Source: Ruminiclostridium cellobioparum subsp. termitidis CT1112
Lineage (GTDB): Bacteria; Bacillota; Clostridia; Acetivibrionales; DSM-1351
Direction: 5' to 3'
NCBI RefSeq assembly: GCF_000350485.1
Contig: NZ_AORV01000015.1
Span: 1-64,000 of the forward strand
DNA length: 64,000 nt
Under the pieces are notes generated by a model, which saw only the letters and a program-made list of their open reading frames with translations, searched no databases and was not told where the DNA came from. Shown in pieces: positions 62,310 through 64,000 of this stretch. The translations under genes and the position numbers were made by a program. Each line of letters begins with the position of its first letter. Position 1 is the stretch's first letter.

Positions 62310-63188
62310 ATGATTGATTTACACATTCATACAACCTCCTCGGACGGCTCCGAGGAACCTGAAGAAATTCTTAAGAAAGCCGGTCAATTGGGGTTGGAGT
62401 ATATCTCCATCACTGATCACGATTCTATTGGTGCGTACCAAAAGCTGAGCAGGAATAATACAAGAAATCTTTTCAAAGGCAAAATCATACCCGGCTGTGA
62501 GTTCACTGCGGTACACAATGGAAAACCCATTGAAATACTGGGTTACGGTATTGATTTAGATATAATAGAAGCCGCCGGTATTGTTTCAGATGAAAAATTC
62601 CTTCAAAGAGAAAACGGATATCTGAAAAAATTGATGGAAGTGTGTGAAGACCTTAATCTTACGTATAGCAAAGAGCTGTCTATAAAGGGTACGAAATATT
62701 TTGCATCACAGGTGCTGCATTCAGATTTGAGAAAGTATCCCGAAAATGAAAAATATATGGGAAAAGATATCTGGGAGAATTTGAATGCCTTTTACAGGAC
62801 TTGTGTCACCAATGAAAGCAGTCCTTTTTTCCTGGATCAGCTAAAAGACTGCCTATCGGCCGGGGAAACTGCAGGCCTGATCAAAGCTGCAGGCGGGAAG
62901 GCATTTCTGGCTCATCCCTATGTATATTTTGAAACGGATTATAAAGAATTTCTGGACTCCATAGTAATGCTCAACGTTCTCGATGGTATAGAATGCTACC
63001 ACTCTCTCCATTCAGCCGACAGGACAAGGTATCTTCTCGAATACTGCCGTGAGCACAATTTGTACTCTTCGGGAGGAAGTGACTATCACGGCAGACTTAA
63101 ACCCACCGTTAACCTTGGAGAAAGCATCAGAGGGGTAAAAATACCTTACGATATATTGGCACCATGGCTTCCGTCAAATTTAATATAA
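62310..63188 (+). CDS. PHP-domain phosphoesterase
   Basis: A 292-residue metal-dependent phosphoesterase. The PHP motifs are present: DLHIHTTSSDG, then SITDHDSIGA, the GCEFTA strand with the third metal ligand, HPY, and GSDYHG at the C-terminal end. Members hydrolyse phospho-diesters or nucleotides such as 3',5'-bisphosphate; the substrate is open. The ATG at 62310 is 7 nt from GGGGG, better than the ATG at 62304. Its 3' end overlaps the next, convergent gene by 9 nt. Confidence 0.9.
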   Translation: MIDLHIHTTSSDGSEEPEEILKKAGQLGLEYISITDHDSIGAYQKLSRNNTRNLFKGKIIPGCEFTAVHNGKPIEILGYGIDLDIIEAAGIVSDEKFLQRENGYLKKLMEVCEDLNLTYSKELSIKGTKYFASQVLHSDLRKYPENEKYMGKDIWENLNAFYRTCVTNESSPFFLDQLKDCLSAGETAGLIKAAGGKAFLAHPYVYFETDYKEFLDSIVMLNVLDGIECYHSLHSADRTRYLLEYCREHNLYSSGGSDYHGRLKPTVNLGESIRGVKIPYDILAPWLPSNLI

Positions 63189-64000
63189 AGCGTTTAATGC
63201 TTGTTGTTCGCCTTCAACCTCCATTTGGCTTTCATCCGGTGTTTCAACAGCAAAATTCCCATTATAATTGCGGTATTCATAGGTTTCGCTTGAGCTGTAA
63301 AGATACCTTCCGAAATAATCCGAATCCAGATACTCACTGTGGGTCAGAGTTATCCTGTTTATAAGGTGATTGTTTTTATTTATACTGATTTCCAGATAAG
63401 TATCTACAGGTTCAAATTCATAATCTTCTTTATTTGCATGCAGAAATGCATTTCCTTTCAGCAGAATTGTATTGTCTTTTTTATTTTCTTGAATGGTCAG
63501 CCCGCAATACAATATGTCGGAAATTTCAAAGCTGCCTGCGTCATAATTCAGTATCCAGTACCTATACTCCTGCTCTGAAATTAATTTCTTTTCCCACCGG
63601 TCCTTAAAGAAATTCTTTGAATATATATAGTTATTATATAGATAATACTCACTGATACCGGTATCTGAACCATTCGCAGAGTCCCTTCCATTCCCCTTTA
63701 TAGTCATTATCATTTTTTCCTTATCAACCTTGCTCACTGTTGACGCTTTACCGGTCACCGGATAATCCCCGTAATCCGATATGGATTCCTTTGAGTATTC
63801 CACTTCATATCTGCCAGCCGCTTTTGATGCGGCAACAGCCTTATCAAGAACAGCTTTAACCCTGTTATAATCGCTGGACTTTTGAATATATACGCTTTTC
63901 TGTTCAGCATCCCATGCATATTTCATATCCAGCAGCTGCGCTGTGGATTTTGCAGGTATGTAATATATGTTTTTATATAAAACAGGCGCAGCATTGAGTA
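63180..64000 (-). CDS. Secreted protein with copper-amine-oxidase-N-like domain (partial, 5' end beyond window)
   Basis: The frame is open to the window edge, so the first residues are missing. The readable N-terminal part (PVLYKNIYYIPAKSTAQLLDM, in two parts, then YAWDAEQKSVYI) fits the short stalk-like repeat found in many clostridial wall proteins as the copper amine oxidase N-terminal domain. The ~200-residue remainder is beta-rich, with VEYSKESISDYG and ISINKNNHLINR, and resembles lipoprotein-like outer-surface domains. An internal ATG at 63926 is not the true start. I do not know its function. Confidence 0.65.
   Translation of the reverse strand, partial: LNAAPVLYKNIYYIPAKSTAQLLDMKYAWDAEQKSVYIQKSSDYNRVKAVLDKAVAASKAAGRYEVEYSKESISDYGDYPVTGKASTVSKVDKEKMIMTIKGNGRDSANGSDTGISEYYLYNNYIYSKNFFKDRWEKKLISEQEYRYWILNYDAGSFEISDILYCGLTIQENKKDNTILLKGNAFLHANKEDYEFEPVDTYLEISINKNNHLINRITLTHSEYLDSDYFGRYLYSSSETYEYRNYNGNFAVETPDESQMEVEGEQQALNALY

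Noticed and set aside
1-64000. CRISPR array, prophage or integrative element
   Set aside because: No regularly spaced direct repeats, integrase, phage structural or conjugation genes are present.
1-64000. tRNA or rRNA genes
   Set aside because: I scanned for TTCGAATC-like arms, CCA ends and rRNA landmarks and found nothing convincing.

Overview
This window reads as chromosome of a low-GC, Gram-positive, anaerobic clostridium. The supporting signs are strong GGAGG-type ribosome binding sites, AT-rich spacers, S-layer homology proteins, an indolepyruvate:ferredoxin oxidoreductase, an ECF folate transporter under a tetrahydrofolate riboswitch, and cytoplasmic GH2 and GH29 glycosidases. A plant-polysaccharide-degrading genus such as Ruminiclostridium is an inference from gene content only. 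I see no rRNA, tRNA, CRISPR array, prophage or intact transposase.

Layout. 1-4 kb: a secreted hypothetical protein, an FAD oxidoreductase, a truncated HAD gene and the AzlCD amino-acid exporter. 4-10 kb: a GH2 glycosidase divergent from a GntR/LacI-type regulator, then a cyclophilin, an MFS transporter and a histidine phosphatase. 10-16 kb: a divergent type IIA topoisomerase pair (parC/parE type), a short GH29 fucosidase, and the orphaned 3' end of a sugar ABC permease gene. 16-25 kb: cell-surface genes (DUF4097 lipoprotein, small lipoprotein, SLH protein), the riboswitch-controlled folate transporter, and a MacAB-type efflux system. 25-31 kb: aryl-acid metabolism (PaaK-type CoA ligase, IorAB) with methylglyoxal synthase; PaaK is separated from the rest by about 0.9 kb of MITE-like inverted-repeat elements. 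31-41 kb: a PII protein, an ECF sigma factor with its likely membrane anti-sigma partner, an LTA-synthase-like sulfatase, an L,D-transpeptidase, an ABC-F ATPase, a palindrome-controlled ArsR-type operon, and a flotillin/NfeD pair with a histidine-rich loop. 41-48 kb: fRMsr, a PadR/metallo-hydrolase operon, and an MFS exporter divergent from an XRE-TPR regulator with three matching 17-bp operator candidates between them. 48-64 kb: an APC permease and a long run of minus-strand genes (NrtR, nicotinamidase, NAPRTase, DUF2339, DUF3999, two-component system, vWA lipoprotein), then an exonuclease, a PHP phosphoesterase and a gene running off the window.

How they fit together. Several local regulators sit beside convincing DNA sites: PadR at 43563-43615, ArsR-type at 36987-37028, XRE-TPR at three sites from 45817 to 46009, and NrtR at 61323-61347. 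NAD salvage is a self-contained unit (regulator, nicotinamidase, NAPRTase). The most unusual material is the family of inverted-repeat elements at 1-100, 25172-25308, 26682-26993 and 27150-27392, the THF riboswitch whose P1 stem overlaps an adjacent terminator, and the DUF2339/DUF3999/two-component/vWA envelope cluster.
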